The position numbers and the translations under genes are program-made. This document shows positions 26,250 through 37,223 of a stretch of 64,000 nt of DNA, in pieces. How positions within the stretch are numbered: position 1 is the first letter of the stretch; the number at the start of each line of letters is the position of its first letter. Source of the DNA: Microcella flavibacter. Lineage in GTDB: Bacteria; Actinomycetota; Actinomycetes; Actinomycetales; Microbacteriaceae. The notes under the pieces were generated by a model. It was not told where the DNA came from and did no database searches. It saw only the letters and a program-made list of their open reading frames with translations. Where the stretch lies: positions 1,612,001 through 1,676,000 of the forward strand of contig NZ_CP051299.1 of the NCBI RefSeq assembly GCF_012530535.1, written 5' to 3'.

Positions 26250-26693
26250 ATGCCCAGGTACATGCTCATCATGCGCACCACCGACGCGGCCCAGGCCGCC
26301 TCCGCCGACATCGACTTCGAGGAGGTCATCAACGCGATGGGCGCGTACAACGCGGCGATGATGGAGGCGGGAGTGATGGTGGGCGGCGACGGCCTGAGCG
26401 ATGCCGCGCAGGGCGCGGTGGTCACGTTCGGCGAGGGCGACGAGCGCGTCGTCACCGACGGCCCCTACGGCGAGACCCGCGAGCTCTTCAACGGCTTCTG
26501 GATGCTCGACGTGCCGGCCCAGGCTGACGCCGTCGAGTGGGCGAAGCGCTGCCCGCTCGGCCCCGGCAACGCCCTCGAGGTGCGCCGCGTCACCGACGAG
26601 AGCGACTTCGAGGACTACGCCGACAACGAATTTCTCCAGGCCGAGGAGGGCTGGCGCGAGCAGATCGCGGCGCGCGAGGCCGAGAAGGGCTGA
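26250..26693 (+). CDS. YciI/DGPF-like protein
   Basis: A 147-residue protein of the YCII-related (DGPF) family: [16 protein letters not shown] opening, [13 protein letters not shown], and the [20 protein letters not shown] block, where the family motif reads DGPY rather than DGPF. These small dimeric alpha/beta-barrel proteins have no firm function and often accompany ECF sigma factors; none is adjacent here. An AAGGAG ribosome-binding site lies about 8 nt before the ATG. It is convergent with the SRPBCC gene downstream. Confidence 0.88.
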   Translation: MPRYMLIMRTTDAAQAASADIDFEEVINAMGAYNAAMMEAGVMVGGDGLSDAAQGAVVTFGEGDERVVTDGPYGETRELFNGFWMLDVPAQADAVEWAKRCPLGPGNALEVRRVTDESDFEDYADNEFLQAEEGWREQIAAREAEKG

Positions 26694-26720
26694 GACAAGC
26701 GCGCTCGACCCTGCCGCGGG

Positions 26721-27227
26721 CTAGGGCCTCGGCGGAGCATCCCCCGTCAGGATCGCGTCGATCTGCCCCATGGCGCCCGTCATGCCCTCGATCATGCCCA
26801 TGCCGACGATCTGCTCCATCTCCTCGGCCGAGTCGAAGCGCATGCGGGTGACCATGCGGGTGCGGCCGCCGTCGAGCGATTCGAGCTCGACGCGGCCGTG
26901 CATCCTCGGCATGGTGTCGTCGGGCTCGCCGTCCTCCCCGCGGAACCCGTCGTCGAACTCGAGCGCGTTCGGCTCGTCGAGGTGGGTGAAGCGCAGCCAG
27001 GCCGCGCTGGTCTCCCCCTCCGGGCCCGTCATGACGTACGGCGAGAAGCCGCCGACGGTGAAGTCGTGCGCGGGGAACGAGGCGGGCCAGGTCGGCGGTC
27101 CCCACCACTGCTCGAGCTGCCGCGCATCGGCCCAGAGCTGCCACACCCGCATCGGCGGCGCGTCGAACTCGGCGGTGAACACGAGCGTCAGGGTGCGCTC
27201 ATCGATCTCGGAACTGATGACGGGCAT
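26721..27227 (-). CDS. SRPBCC (AHSA1-like) domain protein
   Basis: A 168-residue START/Bet v1-fold protein of the AHSA1 subgroup. Typical features are FTAEFDAPPMRVWQLWADARQLEQWWGPP at the start of the fold and GGRTRMVTRMRFDSAEEMEQIVGMGM near the end. These proteins bind hydrophobic ligands in a cavity. It lies downstream of an ArsR-type regulator with a gap of 41 bp, a very common bacterial pairing in which the regulator controls the SRPBCC gene. Ligand unknown. Confidence 0.9.
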   Translation of the reverse strand: MPVISSEIDERTLTLVFTAEFDAPPMRVWQLWADARQLEQWWGPPTWPASFPAHDFTVGGFSPYVMTGPEGETSAAWLRFTHLDEPNALEFDDGFRGEDGEPDDTMPRMHGRVELESLDGGRTRMVTRMRFDSAEEMEQIVGMGMIEGMTGAMGQIDAILTGDAPPRP

Positions 27228-27268
27228 CCCCGCCTCCTCTCCCCCGCCGGTCGACGGGGATGCGCCGC

Positions 27269-27601
27269 TCAGCCCTCGGCCAGCAGGCGCTCCATGCCGG
27301 CGGCACGGTGCCGCCAGAGGCTCTCGTACTGCTCGAGCAGGGCGCGGGCCTTCTCGAGCTGGCGGAGGTCGGTCCGCACGAGCTGCTCCCTCCCCCGTCG
27401 TCGCTTCGTGACGAGGCCGGCGCGGACGAGCACGGCGACGTGCTTCTGCACGGCGGCGAAGCTCATCGCGTAGCCCGCGGCGAGCGCGGTCACCGAGAGC
27501 TCGTCGACGGCCGCCCGGGCGAGGATGTCGCGCCGGGTGGCGTCGGCGAGCGCCTGGAACACGCGGTCGACGACCTCATCGGACTGCTTATCTACAACCA
27601 T
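27269..27601 (-). CDS. ArsR-family winged-helix transcriptional regulator
   Basis: A 110-residue repressor: VFQALADATRRDILARA, then SVTALAAGYAMSFAAVQKHVAVLVRAGLV as helix-turn-helix and a wing KRRRGREQLVR. There are no metal-binding cysteines in the recognition helix, so it is not a metal sensor of the ArsR/SmtB type. It belongs to the subgroup that precedes SRPBCC genes. The ATG lies inside an AACC-ATTT-GGTT palindrome, and no ribosome-binding site is visible, so the mRNA is probably leaderless and self-repressed. Confidence 0.9.
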   Translation of the reverse strand: MVVDKQSDEVVDRVFQALADATRRDILARAAVDELSVTALAAGYAMSFAAVQKHVAVLVRAGLVTKRRRGREQLVRTDLRQLEKARALLEQYESLWRHRAAGMERLLAEG

Positions 27602-27607
27602 TTGGTT
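27596..27607. promoter_or_regulatory. Palindromic operator overlapping the arsR-type start codon
   Basis: AACC, four central bases and GGTT form an inverted repeat spanning the regulator start codon (ATG on the minus strand at 27599-27601). The position suits autoregulation: a bound dimer would cover the initiation site of a leaderless transcript. The site also matches the general form of operators of ArsR regulators paired with SRPBCC genes. Confidence 0.55.
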
Positions 27608-27706
27608 ACACGATAGCCCGCGCCGAGCATCCCCGCAAGAGGGTCGGGATGCCCCGCCGCGCGCCCGCGCACGCACCGACCCCGCCCGGGGCGTACCGTT
27701 AAGGCC

Positions 27707-29461
27707 ATGACGCCTCCTGAGACGACCGCCCCCACCGAGGCCGACAGCGCGCCCACCATCACCTTCGACCAGCTGGGCCTCAGCGACGACGTCATGACGG
27801 CGCTCAAGAACGTCGGCTACGAGCACCCCTCGGCCATCCAGGCCGCCACCATCCCGACCCTGCTGAACGGGCGCGACGTGGTGGGCCTCGCCCAGACCGG
27901 CACCGGCAAGACGGCCGCCTTCGCGCTGCCGATCCTGTCGCGCCTCGACATCTCGCAGAAGTCGCCGCAGGCCCTCGTGCTCGCCCCTACGCGCGAGCTC
28001 GCGCTGCAGGTGTGCGAGGCCTTCGAGAAGTACGCCTCCGCCATGCACGGCGTGCACGTGCTGCCCGTCTACGGCGGCCAGGCGTACGGCGTGCAGCTCT
28101 CGGCCCTGCGCCGCGGCGTGCACATCGTCGTCGGCACCCCCGGCCGCATCATGGACCACCTCGACAAGGGCACGCTCGACCTCAGCGAGCTCAAGTACCT
28201 CGTGCTCGACGAGGCCGACGAGATGCTGAAGATGGGCTTCGCCGAGGACGTCGAGACGATCCTCGCCGACACCCCCGACTCGAAGCAGGTCGCCCTGTTC
28301 TCGGCGACGATGCCGGCCGCGATCCGCCGCATCTCGCAGCAGTACCTGAACGACCCCGACGAGATCACGGTCAAGACGAAGACCACGACCTCGGTCAACA
28401 CGCGGCAGCGCTACCTGATGGTCTCGTACCCGCAGAAGGTCGACGCCCTCACGCGCATCCTCGAGGTCGAGAACTTCGAGGGCATGATCGTCTTCGTCCG
28501 CACGAAGAACGAGACCGAGACGCTCGCCGAGAAGCTGCGCGCCCGCGGCTACTCGGCCCAGGCCATCAACGGCGACGTCGCCCAGGTGCAGCGCGAGCGC
28601 ACCGTCGAGCAGCTGAAGTCGGGCGCCCTCGACATCCTCGTCGCCACCGACGTGGCCGCCCGCGGCCTCGACGTCGAGCGCATCAGCCACGTCGTCAACT
28701 ACGACATCCCGATCGACACCGAGTCGTACGTGCACCGCATCGGCCGCACCGGTCGCGCCGGCCGCTCGGGCGACGCCATCAGCTTCGTCACCCCGCGCGA
28801 GCGCCGCCTGCTCGACGCGATCGAGCGGGCCACCCGCCAGCCGCTCACCCAGATGCAGCTGCCGAGCGTCGACGACGTCAACGCCACGCGCCTCGAGCGC
28901 TTCGACGACGCCATCACCGAGGCGCTGCAGAACGCCGAGCTCATGAGCGTGTTCCGCGACGTCATCGGCCACTACGTCGAGCACCACGACGTGCCCGAGG
29001 CCGACGTGGCGGCGGCCCTCGCCGTCGTCTCGCAGGGAGGCACCCCGCTGCTGCTGACGAAGGACGACCTGCGCCCGCCGCGCGAGAACCGCCCCGAGCG
29101 GGATGCCCGCAGCGGCCACGATCGCGGCGAGCGGCCGCCCCGCCGCAGCCGCGAGGGCCAGTCGGCTCTCGTGCCGTACCGCATCGAGGTCGGCCGCCGC
29201 CACCGCGTCGAGCCCCGGCAGATCGTCGGAGCGCTCGCCAACGAGGGCGGCCTGAGCCGCGACGACTTCGGGGCGATCAAGATCATGCCCGACTTCTCGA
29301 TCGTCGAGCTGCCCGCCTCGCTCTCGTCGGAGACCATGCGCAAGCTCGAGTCGACCCGCATCAGCGGCCAGCTCATCTCGCTGCAGCTCGACCGCGGTCC
29401 GCGCGGCAAGCGCCCCGCGCGCGACGGCGACGACCGACCGGCGCGCAAGCCGCGCTACTAG
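27707..29461 (+). CDS. deaD: DEAD-box ATP-dependent RNA helicase
   Basis: A 584-residue helicase. Motifs in order: Q motif (FDQLGL...HPSAIQ), AQTGTGKT (I), PTRELALQV (Ia), GTPGRI, DEAD (II), FSATMP (III), a IVFVRTK segment, VATDVAARGLDV (V) and HRIGRTGRAGR (VI). The C-terminal part has a charged linker (RPPRENRPERD) and a DbpA-type RNA-binding domain (VPYRIEVGRRHRVEPRQIVGAL, FGAIKIMPDFSIVELP). It should unwind structured RNA in ribosome assembly or mRNA decay, often at low temperature. The ATG follows TACCGT (27694-27699) by 7 nt, a leaderless pattern. No operon partner downstream. Confidence 0.95.
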   Translation: MTPPETTAPTEADSAPTITFDQLGLSDDVMTALKNVGYEHPSAIQAATIPTLLNGRDVVGLAQTGTGKTAAFALPILSRLDISQKSPQALVLAPTRELALQVCEAFEKYASAMHGVHVLPVYGGQAYGVQLSALRRGVHIVVGTPGRIMDHLDKGTLDLSELKYLVLDEADEMLKMGFAEDVETILADTPDSKQVALFSATMPAAIRRISQQYLNDPDEITVKTKTTTSVNTRQRYLMVSYPQKVDALTRILEVENFEGMIVFVRTKNETETLAEKLRARGYSAQAINGDVAQVQRERTVEQLKSGALDILVATDVAARGLDVERISHVVNYDIPIDTESYVHRIGRTGRAGRSGDAISFVTPRERRLLDAIERATRQPLTQMQLPSVDDVNATRLERFDDAITEALQNAELMSVFRDVIGHYVEHHDVPEADVAAALAVVSQGGTPLLLTKDDLRPPRENRPERDARSGHDRGERPPRRSREGQSALVPYRIEVGRRHRVEPRQIVGALANEGGLSRDDFGAIKIMPDFSIVELPASLSSETMRKLESTRISGQLISLQLDRGPRGKRPARDGDDRPARKPRY

Positions 29462-29534
29462 CGCTCGGCGGAACCTGGGCGATATCCGTCGCACGACGGA
29501 GGATTCGTCAATCGATCACACCTACCGTGGAGCG

Positions 29535-29666
29535 ATGGACACCGTTTCGCTGCTCATGGGCGCCGTGATCGCGTCCATCGTCTGGATCTGCTTCGTGCCG
29601 TGGACGAAGCTCGCGCGATTGCGGGAGCTCGACGCGGAGCGCGGCGACGACTCCGGTACCGAGTAG
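29535..29666 (+). CDS. Single-pass membrane miniprotein, 43 aa
   Basis: A 43-codon reading frame encoding MDTVSLLMGAVIASIVWICF at its start, then a short basic-acidic tail (VPWTKLARLRELDAERGDDS). It would be a one-helix membrane protein with a charged cytoplasmic end. The ATG follows TACCGT (29523-29528) by 6 nt, which is the same promoter pattern as the major genes of this window and supports the gene. No recognisable family. The next 207 bp hold no convincing gene. Confidence 0.5.
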   Translation: MDTVSLLMGAVIASIVWICFVPWTKLARLRELDAERGDDSGTE

Positions 29667-29873
29667 CGCGCCGCGCCTCCCGCCAGCCGCCCACCGATCA
29701 GGCCTCCCGCCGCCGAGGTGGTGAACGCCCGCTCGCGATGTCCACCGCGCGCGGTCGTCGCGAAGACGGTCAGAGTGTCCCCCTGCGTCCGCGGCGCGTC
29801 GGACGATGCACCGCGCTGGACGGACACGAACCCGCGCCCGCACGGGCGACGACGGGGCGGGACGCGTTCGTCG

Positions 29874-30785
29874 TCAGGGCGATGCGTCGCGCAGATCGCT
29901 CCACCACGCGGCGATGAGCGGCACGATGCGCGCGTCGATCGGGCGTCGAGCATCCACTCGGTAGGTGCGCAGCGTGGCCCTCGGTTGCGTCCGCAGGATG
30001 TGGCTGACGCCCTCGAGCTCGACGGTGCGCGTCGGTCCGCCGGTGCGCGCCGCGATCAGCGCGAGGTCCTCGGGCGGGGTCTGCAGATCGAGCGAGCCGG
30101 TGATGGCCAGCACGGGCGCCGCGGCCGCATCGAGGTCGGTGCGGGGGTCGTAGGCCATGAACTCGCGGTGCCATCGCGCGTTGAGACGCACCCCGCCGAT
30201 GCGCTCGACGTCGCCGGTCGTGCGCAGCAGCCGCTGCCGATTCTTCTCCGTCTGCGCCTCCAGGTCGGTGCGCAGCAGTCGGAGGAGACCCCGCACGGGC
30301 GCGGGGAGGTCGCCGGAAAGGGCGCGCGATTGCCACCGCAGCACCTCCAGACCGGAGCGCGCGTAGCCGCTCAGCATCACCGCGCCGGCGATCCGCGGCC
30401 GCTCGGCGGCCACGCGTGCAGCGATCGTCGCGCCCTCGCTGTGCCCGATGACGATCACCGGCAGCGCTTCCTCCAGCGCGCGGTCGACCACCGCGAGAGC
30501 GTCGTCGACGAGGTCGTCGAACCCCGTGCTCAGAAACTCGCCGCCGGAGTCGCCGACGCCGCGCTTGTCCCAGCGCACGCTCGCGATCCCGTGATCGGCC
30601 AGCGCGGTCGCGAGCTGACGCTGGATGCCCAGCGCGAGTCGGCGGACGTCCCCCTCCCGATCGACCGGCCCACTGCCCGGCAGCAGCACGGCGAGAGCGG
30701 TCGCTCCGGTGACGTCGATACGCTCTCCGACGAGCCGCACGGCGGCGTCGATGACGAACGGCGATGCCGCGATCGCGGCGGTCAC
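29874..30785 (-). CDS. Alpha/beta hydrolase
   Basis: A 303-residue alpha/beta-hydrolase of the esterase/lysophospholipase type (Hydrolase_4-like). Visible are ALAVLLPGSGPVDREG (oxyanion region), the nucleophile elbow VIGHSEGA with its serine, an Asp in ITGSLDLQTPPED and a His in VSHILRTQ. GTG start at 30785 shares 4 bp with the stop codon of the preceding gene, so translation is coupled. The two-gene operon is divergent from the regulator at 31295. The substrate is unknown. Confidence 0.87.
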   Translation of the reverse strand: MTAAIAASPFVIDAAVRLVGERIDVTGATALAVLLPGSGPVDREGDVRRLALGIQRQLATALADHGIASVRWDKRGVGDSGGEFLSTGFDDLVDDALAVVDRALEEALPVIVIGHSEGATIAARVAAERPRIAGAVMLSGYARSGLEVLRWQSRALSGDLPAPVRGLLRLLRTDLEAQTEKNRQRLLRTTGDVERIGGVRLNARWHREFMAYDPRTDLDAAAAPVLAITGSLDLQTPPEDLALIAARTGGPTRTVELEGVSHILRTQPRATLRTYRVDARRPIDARIVPLIAAWWSDLRDASP

Positions 30786-31147
30786 GGTCGGCTCGTCCGG
30801 ATCGCGGCGCGCAGGACCGCCGCGCGGTCGGGCGCGTCGGCCGCGGAGACGACGATGCGATGCACGGGCCCGTCCGAGGTCAGGATCTGCACGGCAGGGC
30901 CGCTGCCGCGCACGACCGCGAGAGTCGAACGACCTCGGCGGCGCCAGGTACCGATCTTGCGCGCTCCGGGGACGCCCAGACCGGGCGCGCGGAGGCCCCT
31001 GACGGCGGCCATGCCGTCTGCCACGGCCGTGATCTCGGCGACATGCTCCGCGGGGACCACGAGGTCGCCCCGGAGCGCCAGCAGCCGGTCGAGGCGTCCG
31101 AGGCGCACGGTGATGCCGGCAGGGCCGGCGTGGATGGTCGTCGGCAT
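30782..31147 (-). CDS. Uncharacterised small PH-like protein
   Basis: A 121-residue protein with strands and loops like a bacterial pleckstrin-homology-like fold: TVRLGRLDRLLALRGDLVVP, then ADGMAAVRGLRAPGLGVPG, a basic RKIGTWRRRGRSTLAVVRG and SGPAVQILTSDGPVHRIVVS ending. Proteins of this kind occur as single domains in actinobacteria; the function is unknown. An AGGAG ribosome-binding site precedes the ATG at 31147. It is first in an operon with the hydrolase (4-bp overlap) and divergent from the transcriptional regulator. The PH-like label is a pattern guess. Confidence 0.7.
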   Translation of the reverse strand: MPTTIHAGPAGITVRLGRLDRLLALRGDLVVPAEHVAEITAVADGMAAVRGLRAPGLGVPGARKIGTWRRRGRSTLAVVRGSGPAVQILTSDGPVHRIVVSAADAPDRAAVLRAAIRTSRP

Positions 31148-31220
31148 GGGGTCTCCTGGAGCTCGCGGCGGATGCGGACCGCCTGATCGTCGGGGGGACG
31201 AAGGACCTCCCCCTCATTGG

Positions 31221-31242
31221 TATCGGATTTGATAACATTATC
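31221..31242. promoter_or_regulatory. Operator/promoter of the hydrolase operon and its regulator
   Basis: An AT-rich patch in an otherwise GC-rich region. GATAA and TTATC form a perfect inverted repeat with 2 nt between (31231-31242), and TATC and GATA form a second one (31221-31234) sharing the middle GATA. It sits between the divergent hydrolase operon and the regulator gene, where both promoters must lie, and is a candidate binding site for that regulator. Confidence 0.55.
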
Positions 31243-31294
31243 GCAGACGAGATCATTCCCGCCGGGCGTGAGACCACGAGCACTCGGAGGACCC

Positions 31295-31822
31295 GTGACC
31301 ACAGCCGATCTGCTCCTGCACCCCGTGCGGCTCCGCATCGTGCAGGCGATGCTGGGCTATCCGCAGTCGACGACGCGCGAGCTCGCAGAACGCCTCGGCG
31401 ACGTCCCGGTGGCGACGCTCTACCGCCACGTCGGGTCGCTCATCGACGGCGGAGTGCTCGAGGTCGTCGCCGAATCGCGCGTCCGCGGGTCGGTCGAGCG
31501 CACCCTCCGCCTGGACCTCGCGCGCACGAGCGTGGACCCGTCGGACGACGGCCTCGTCGACGAGGCCCGCCTGCGCGCCGGCTTCCTCGCCTACCTCGCG
31601 TCGCTCGCCTCCGCCTTCGACGACTACTTCGCCGCGCCTCGAGCGACGCTCGAGGACGACCTCGTGGGGTTCCGTCAGGTGGCCGTGCAGGCGACCGACG
31701 ACGAGTGGCGCGTGGTGGCCGTGACGATCCGGGATGCCCTTCTCCCGCTCGTCGAGCGCTCCGAGCACCCCGAGGGCGCGCGCCGACGCATTCTGGGAAC
31801 GGTCAGCCTGCCCGTGGGGTGA
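31295..31822 (+). CDS. Winged-helix transcriptional regulator (ArsR-like with HTH_20 fold)
   Basis: A 175-residue regulator with an N-terminal winged-helix domain: LLLHPVRLRIVQAMLGYPQSTTRELAERLG, then VPVATLYRHVGSLIDGGVLEVVAE as recognition helix and wing. The C-terminal half is helical (FLAYLASLASAFDDYFA) and ends VSLPVG; it may be the dimer and ligand domain. The GTG at 31295 has a CGGAGG ribosome-binding site 5 nt upstream. It is divergent from the PH-like/hydrolase operon, separated by 147 bp with a palindromic patch, and probably controls it. Confidence 0.85.
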   Translation: MTTADLLLHPVRLRIVQAMLGYPQSTTRELAERLGDVPVATLYRHVGSLIDGGVLEVVAESRVRGSVERTLRLDLARTSVDPSDDGLVDEARLRAGFLAYLASLASAFDDYFAAPRATLEDDLVGFRQVAVQATDDEWRVVAVTIRDALLPLVERSEHPEGARRRILGTVSLPVG

Positions 31823-32023
31823 CCCGGTGGCCGCGACGAGCCGGTGATGTCCGTCGCGCGCTGATGCGCTGGCGGCGGAGCGCAGGTCCCGCCGTCTCAG
31901 CGGCGTGTCGCGGAAATGCCCGCGCCAGGTGGACACGAGCCCCCGGTGCGAGCTCCGGGCGAGCGAGTCGAGCAGGAGGCGCTCCCGCGCGCCGAGGTCG
32001 GGCCCGCTGGGACCGACGGGGTG

Positions 32024-34518
<2,495 letters not shown>

Positions 34519-34542
34519 ACAGCGCCGCCCGCCCGACGGGCC

Positions 34543-35571
34543 CTAGATCACCGCGATCTGCTCCTCCGGCTGCGGCAGCACCTTGCGCAGCACGTCCGAC
34601 AGCGTGACGACGCCGACGAAGCGGCCGTCGTCGATGACGATGGCGAGCTGTTGGCTCAGCGCGCGCATGCGGGCGAGCGTCTCGTACACGGGGGTGTCGG
34701 CGGCGAGCACGAGGGCGTCGCGGGCGAAGGGCGCGGCCTGCGCCTCGGGCTCGTCGAGCAGCGTGTCGCGCACGTGCACGACGCGCGGCACCTCGGCCGC
34801 CGGGTCGCCGAAGAGGATGCGCATGTGCCCCGAGGAGGCGGCGGCCGCCTGCACGTCGGCGACGGTCGCCCCGACGGGCACGGCGGTCGGCGTGGCGCTC
34901 ATGTCGACGAGCTCGTCGAGCCGCAGCGTCTCGAGGTCGATGACGCCCTCGAGCGAGTCGCGGAACTCGGGCTCGAGCGCGCCGCTGCGGGCGGAGAGCT
35001 CGACGAGGTGGCGGATGGTGTCGGCGTTCTGCCCGCCCACCGCGGCGCTCTCGACGGGCTCGACGCCGGAGGCCCGCACGAGGCGGTTGGCGATGCTGTT
35101 GACCCAGCCGAGCAGCGGACGGAACGGCCAGATGTAGATGCGCGACGGGATGCCGATGACCTTGGCCGCCGTCTCGGGATGCGCGATCGCCCACGACTTG
35201 GGGGCCATCTCCCCGACGACGAGGTGCAGGAAGGTGACGATGAGCAGCGACAGGCCGAAGGCGAGCGCGCCGGCGCCCCACTCGGGCAGTCCCCAGCCCT
35301 CGAAGATCGGGCCCATCCAGTAGTCGAGCGCGGGCTTCGTGATGGCGCCGAGGGCGAAGGTGCACGCGGTGATGCCGAGCTGCGCGCCGGCGAGCATGAG
35401 CGTCAGCTCGTTGACGCCGCGGAGGGCGGCGCGCGCCGAGGGGTCGGTCGCGGCCGTCTCCTCGAGGCGGTGCCGGCGGGCGCCGAGCAGGGCGAACTCG
35501 ATGATGACGAAGAACGCGCTGAGCGCGATGAGGCCGATGGTGGCCAGCGTGACGATGATGCCGTCGCTCAT
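34543..35571 (-). CDS. CNNM/CorC-family hemolysin-like protein (DUF21 and CBS)
   Basis: A 342-residue membrane protein: N-terminal DUF21/CNNM domain (about 1-180, four hydrophobic segments, with ALRGVNELTLMLAGAQLGITACTFALG) and a CBS-pair region (about 205-340; LVDMSATPTAVPVGATVADVQ and ARMRALSQQLAIVIDDGRFVGVVTLSDVLRKVL). CNNM proteins are linked to Mg2+ (and Co2+) efflux or resistance. Its ATG overlaps the stop codon of the larger paralogue upstream by 4 bp, so both are made together. It lacks the C-terminal CorC domain of the paralogue. Confidence 0.9.
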   Translation of the reverse strand: MSDGIIVTLATIGLIALSAFFVIIEFALLGARRHRLEETAATDPSARAALRGVNELTLMLAGAQLGITACTFALGAITKPALDYWMGPIFEGWGLPEWGAGALAFGLSLLIVTFLHLVVGEMAPKSWAIAHPETAAKVIGIPSRIYIWPFRPLLGWVNSIANRLVRASGVEPVESAAVGGQNADTIRHLVELSARSGALEPEFRDSLEGVIDLETLRLDELVDMSATPTAVPVGATVADVQAAAASSGHMRILFGDPAAEVPRVVHVRDTLLDEPEAQAAPFARDALVLAADTPVYETLARMRALSQQLAIVIDDGRFVGVVTLSDVLRKVLPQPEEQIAVI

Positions 35572-37103
35572 CGGTCCTCCTCCTTCGCGGCCGAGGCGCC
35601 CGTCGCGCTGGTCGTCTCGGTGACGGTCTGCTCGGTCGGCGCGGCGGCGGTGGCCGCGGCGGTCGCGTCGGCATCGGGGGCGGCCCCGAGCTCGGGATGC
35701 TCCGCCTTGCCCTCCCCGTCGGTGTCGACCGTCTCGTCCTCGCGGTCGCCCTCGCGCTCCACGAGCGTGACCCGCACCTCGCTCGGCACGTGCCGCTCGA
35801 TCTCGAGCACCTCGATCTCGAGCGAGCGGTGCACCTCGCGGTCGTGCACGAGGTCGCCCGGGTCGTCGGGCAGCTCGACGACGACCGTCTCGCCGGCCTC
35901 GGGCAGTCCGCCGCGCGCGGCGATGACGAGCCCGGCGACGGTCTCGTAGTCGCCTTCGGGCAGCTCGTAGCCGATGGCGCGGTGGGCCTCGTCGACGTGG
36001 ACGTCGCCGCCCATGCGCCAGACGTCGTCGCCGTCGGGCTCCACCGAGGGGGCGGAGTCGTCGTCGTGCTCGTCGGTGATCTCGCCGACGACCTCCTCGG
36101 CGAGGTCCTCGAGGGTCAGCACGCCGGCGAAGCCGCCGTACTCGTCGATGACGCAGGCGATCTGGTTCCTGCTGCGGGTGAGCTCGGCGAGAGCATCCGG
36201 CAGCGCCATGAGGGTCGCCAGCACGAGGGGCGGGCGCATGAGCTCGGTGACGGGCGTCTCGCGGGGCAGGGTCGTGCCGAGCACGTCGGCGAGCTGTACG
36301 ACGCCGAGCGGCTGGCTCTCGTCGTCGACGACCGGGTACCGGGTGTGGGCGCGGGCCATCATGGCGCGCACCTCGCCGATGGTGGTCGTCGGCGGGATGG
36401 TGTCGACGAGCGAGCGGGGGATCATCGCGTGCTCGACGTCCTGCTTCGGGAACTCGAGGATGCGATCGATCATGAGCGAGAGCTCGGCCGGCAGGTCGCC
36501 GCTGTCGCGGGAGTCGCTGACGATGCGCTCGAGATCCTCGGCCGTCGCGCTCGAGTCGACGTCGTGCACGGGCTCGATGCGCAGCAGGCGCAGCAGGGCG
36601 TTGGCGGCCGCATCGAAGACGGCGATGAGCCAGCCGAACACGGTGAGGTAGATGATGGTCGAGCGCGCGAGGCGCCGGGCGAGCGGATCGGGGCTCGCGA
36701 TGGCGAGGTTCTTCGGGTAGAGCTCGCCGAAGATCATCTGCACGACGGTGGCGAGCACGAGCGCGAGCACGGTGCCGATGCCGATGCCGACGACGGCGGG
36801 GATGCCGATGCCGCCGAGCAGGGTGCCGATCGAGGCCCCGATGAGCGGCTCGGCGACGAAGCCGACGAGCAGGCCGGTGACGGTGATGCCGAGTTGCGCG
36901 CCCGAGAGCATGAAGGAGGTGCGCTTCGTGACCTTGAGCGCGCGCGCCGCGGCGGCGTCGCCCGCGTCGGCCTGCGCGCCGAGCCGGTTGCGATCGACCG
37001 ACATGTACGCGAACTCCTGGGCCACGAAGTAGCCGTTGGCCGCGATGATCGCGAGCGTCACGACGATGCCGAGCAGCAGCAGCAGGATGCCCTCGATCAC
37101 CAT
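35568..37103 (-). CDS. CNNM/CorC-family transporter-like protein with CBS and CorC domains
   Basis: A 511-residue paralogue of the next gene: DUF21 domain with four hydrophobic segments (about 5-200, TKRTSFMLSGAQLGITVTGLLVGF), CBS pair (about 215-345; VEHAMIPRSLVDTIPPTT and NQIACVIDEYGGFAGVLTLEDL) and a CorC/HlyC domain (DDVWRMGGDVHVDEAHRAIG). The acidic, Ala/Thr-rich C-terminus of some 70 residues is unusual. It is first of a two-gene operon and has a 206-bp upstream region with several hairpins. Confidence 0.9.
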   Translation of the reverse strand: MVIEGILLLLLGIVVTLAIIAANGYFVAQEFAYMSVDRNRLGAQADAGDAAAARALKVTKRTSFMLSGAQLGITVTGLLVGFVAEPLIGASIGTLLGGIGIPAVVGIGIGTVLALVLATVVQMIFGELYPKNLAIASPDPLARRLARSTIIYLTVFGWLIAVFDAAANALLRLLRIEPVHDVDSSATAEDLERIVSDSRDSGDLPAELSLMIDRILEFPKQDVEHAMIPRSLVDTIPPTTTIGEVRAMMARAHTRYPVVDDESQPLGVVQLADVLGTTLPRETPVTELMRPPLVLATLMALPDALAELTRSRNQIACVIDEYGGFAGVLTLEDLAEEVVGEITDEHDDDSAPSVEPDGDDVWRMGGDVHVDEAHRAIGYELPEGDYETVAGLVIAARGGLPEAGETVVVELPDDPGDLVHDREVHRSLEIEVLEIERHVPSEVRVTLVEREGDREDETVDTDGEGKAEHPELGAAPDADATAAATAAAPTEQTVTETTSATGASAAKEEDR

Positions 37104-37152
37104 GCGATCACCGCCGTGCGGCAGGAGGAGGACGAGGGTCTATGGGAGCAGT

Positions 37153-37223
37153 CGCCGGTATCGGAACCGGCGGGAATGGCCGTGGAATCCACAGTCGGGG
37201 CTCAACGCCTTTCAGAAGGTGAG
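37153..37223 (-). ncRNA. Candidate structured 5' leader of the CNNM/CorC operon
   Basis: Upstream of the CNNM operon three hairpins follow closely: CGCCGGT/ACCGGCG (37153-37172), GTGG/CCAC (37182-37192), and CTCA plus CCTT with AAGG plus TGAG (37201-37223). The octamer AGTCGGGG flanks the last hairpin on both sides (37193-37200 and 37224-37231). It does not match the motifs of an M-box, ydaO or other known element that I can recall. Because CNNM proteins are linked to Mg2+, a metal-responsive leader is a possibility only. Confidence 0.35.

Noticed and set aside
34651-35949. 432-codon plus-strand frame over the CNNM genes
   Set aside because: Repetitive Arg/Glu/Gly composition; shadow of the CNNM reading frames.
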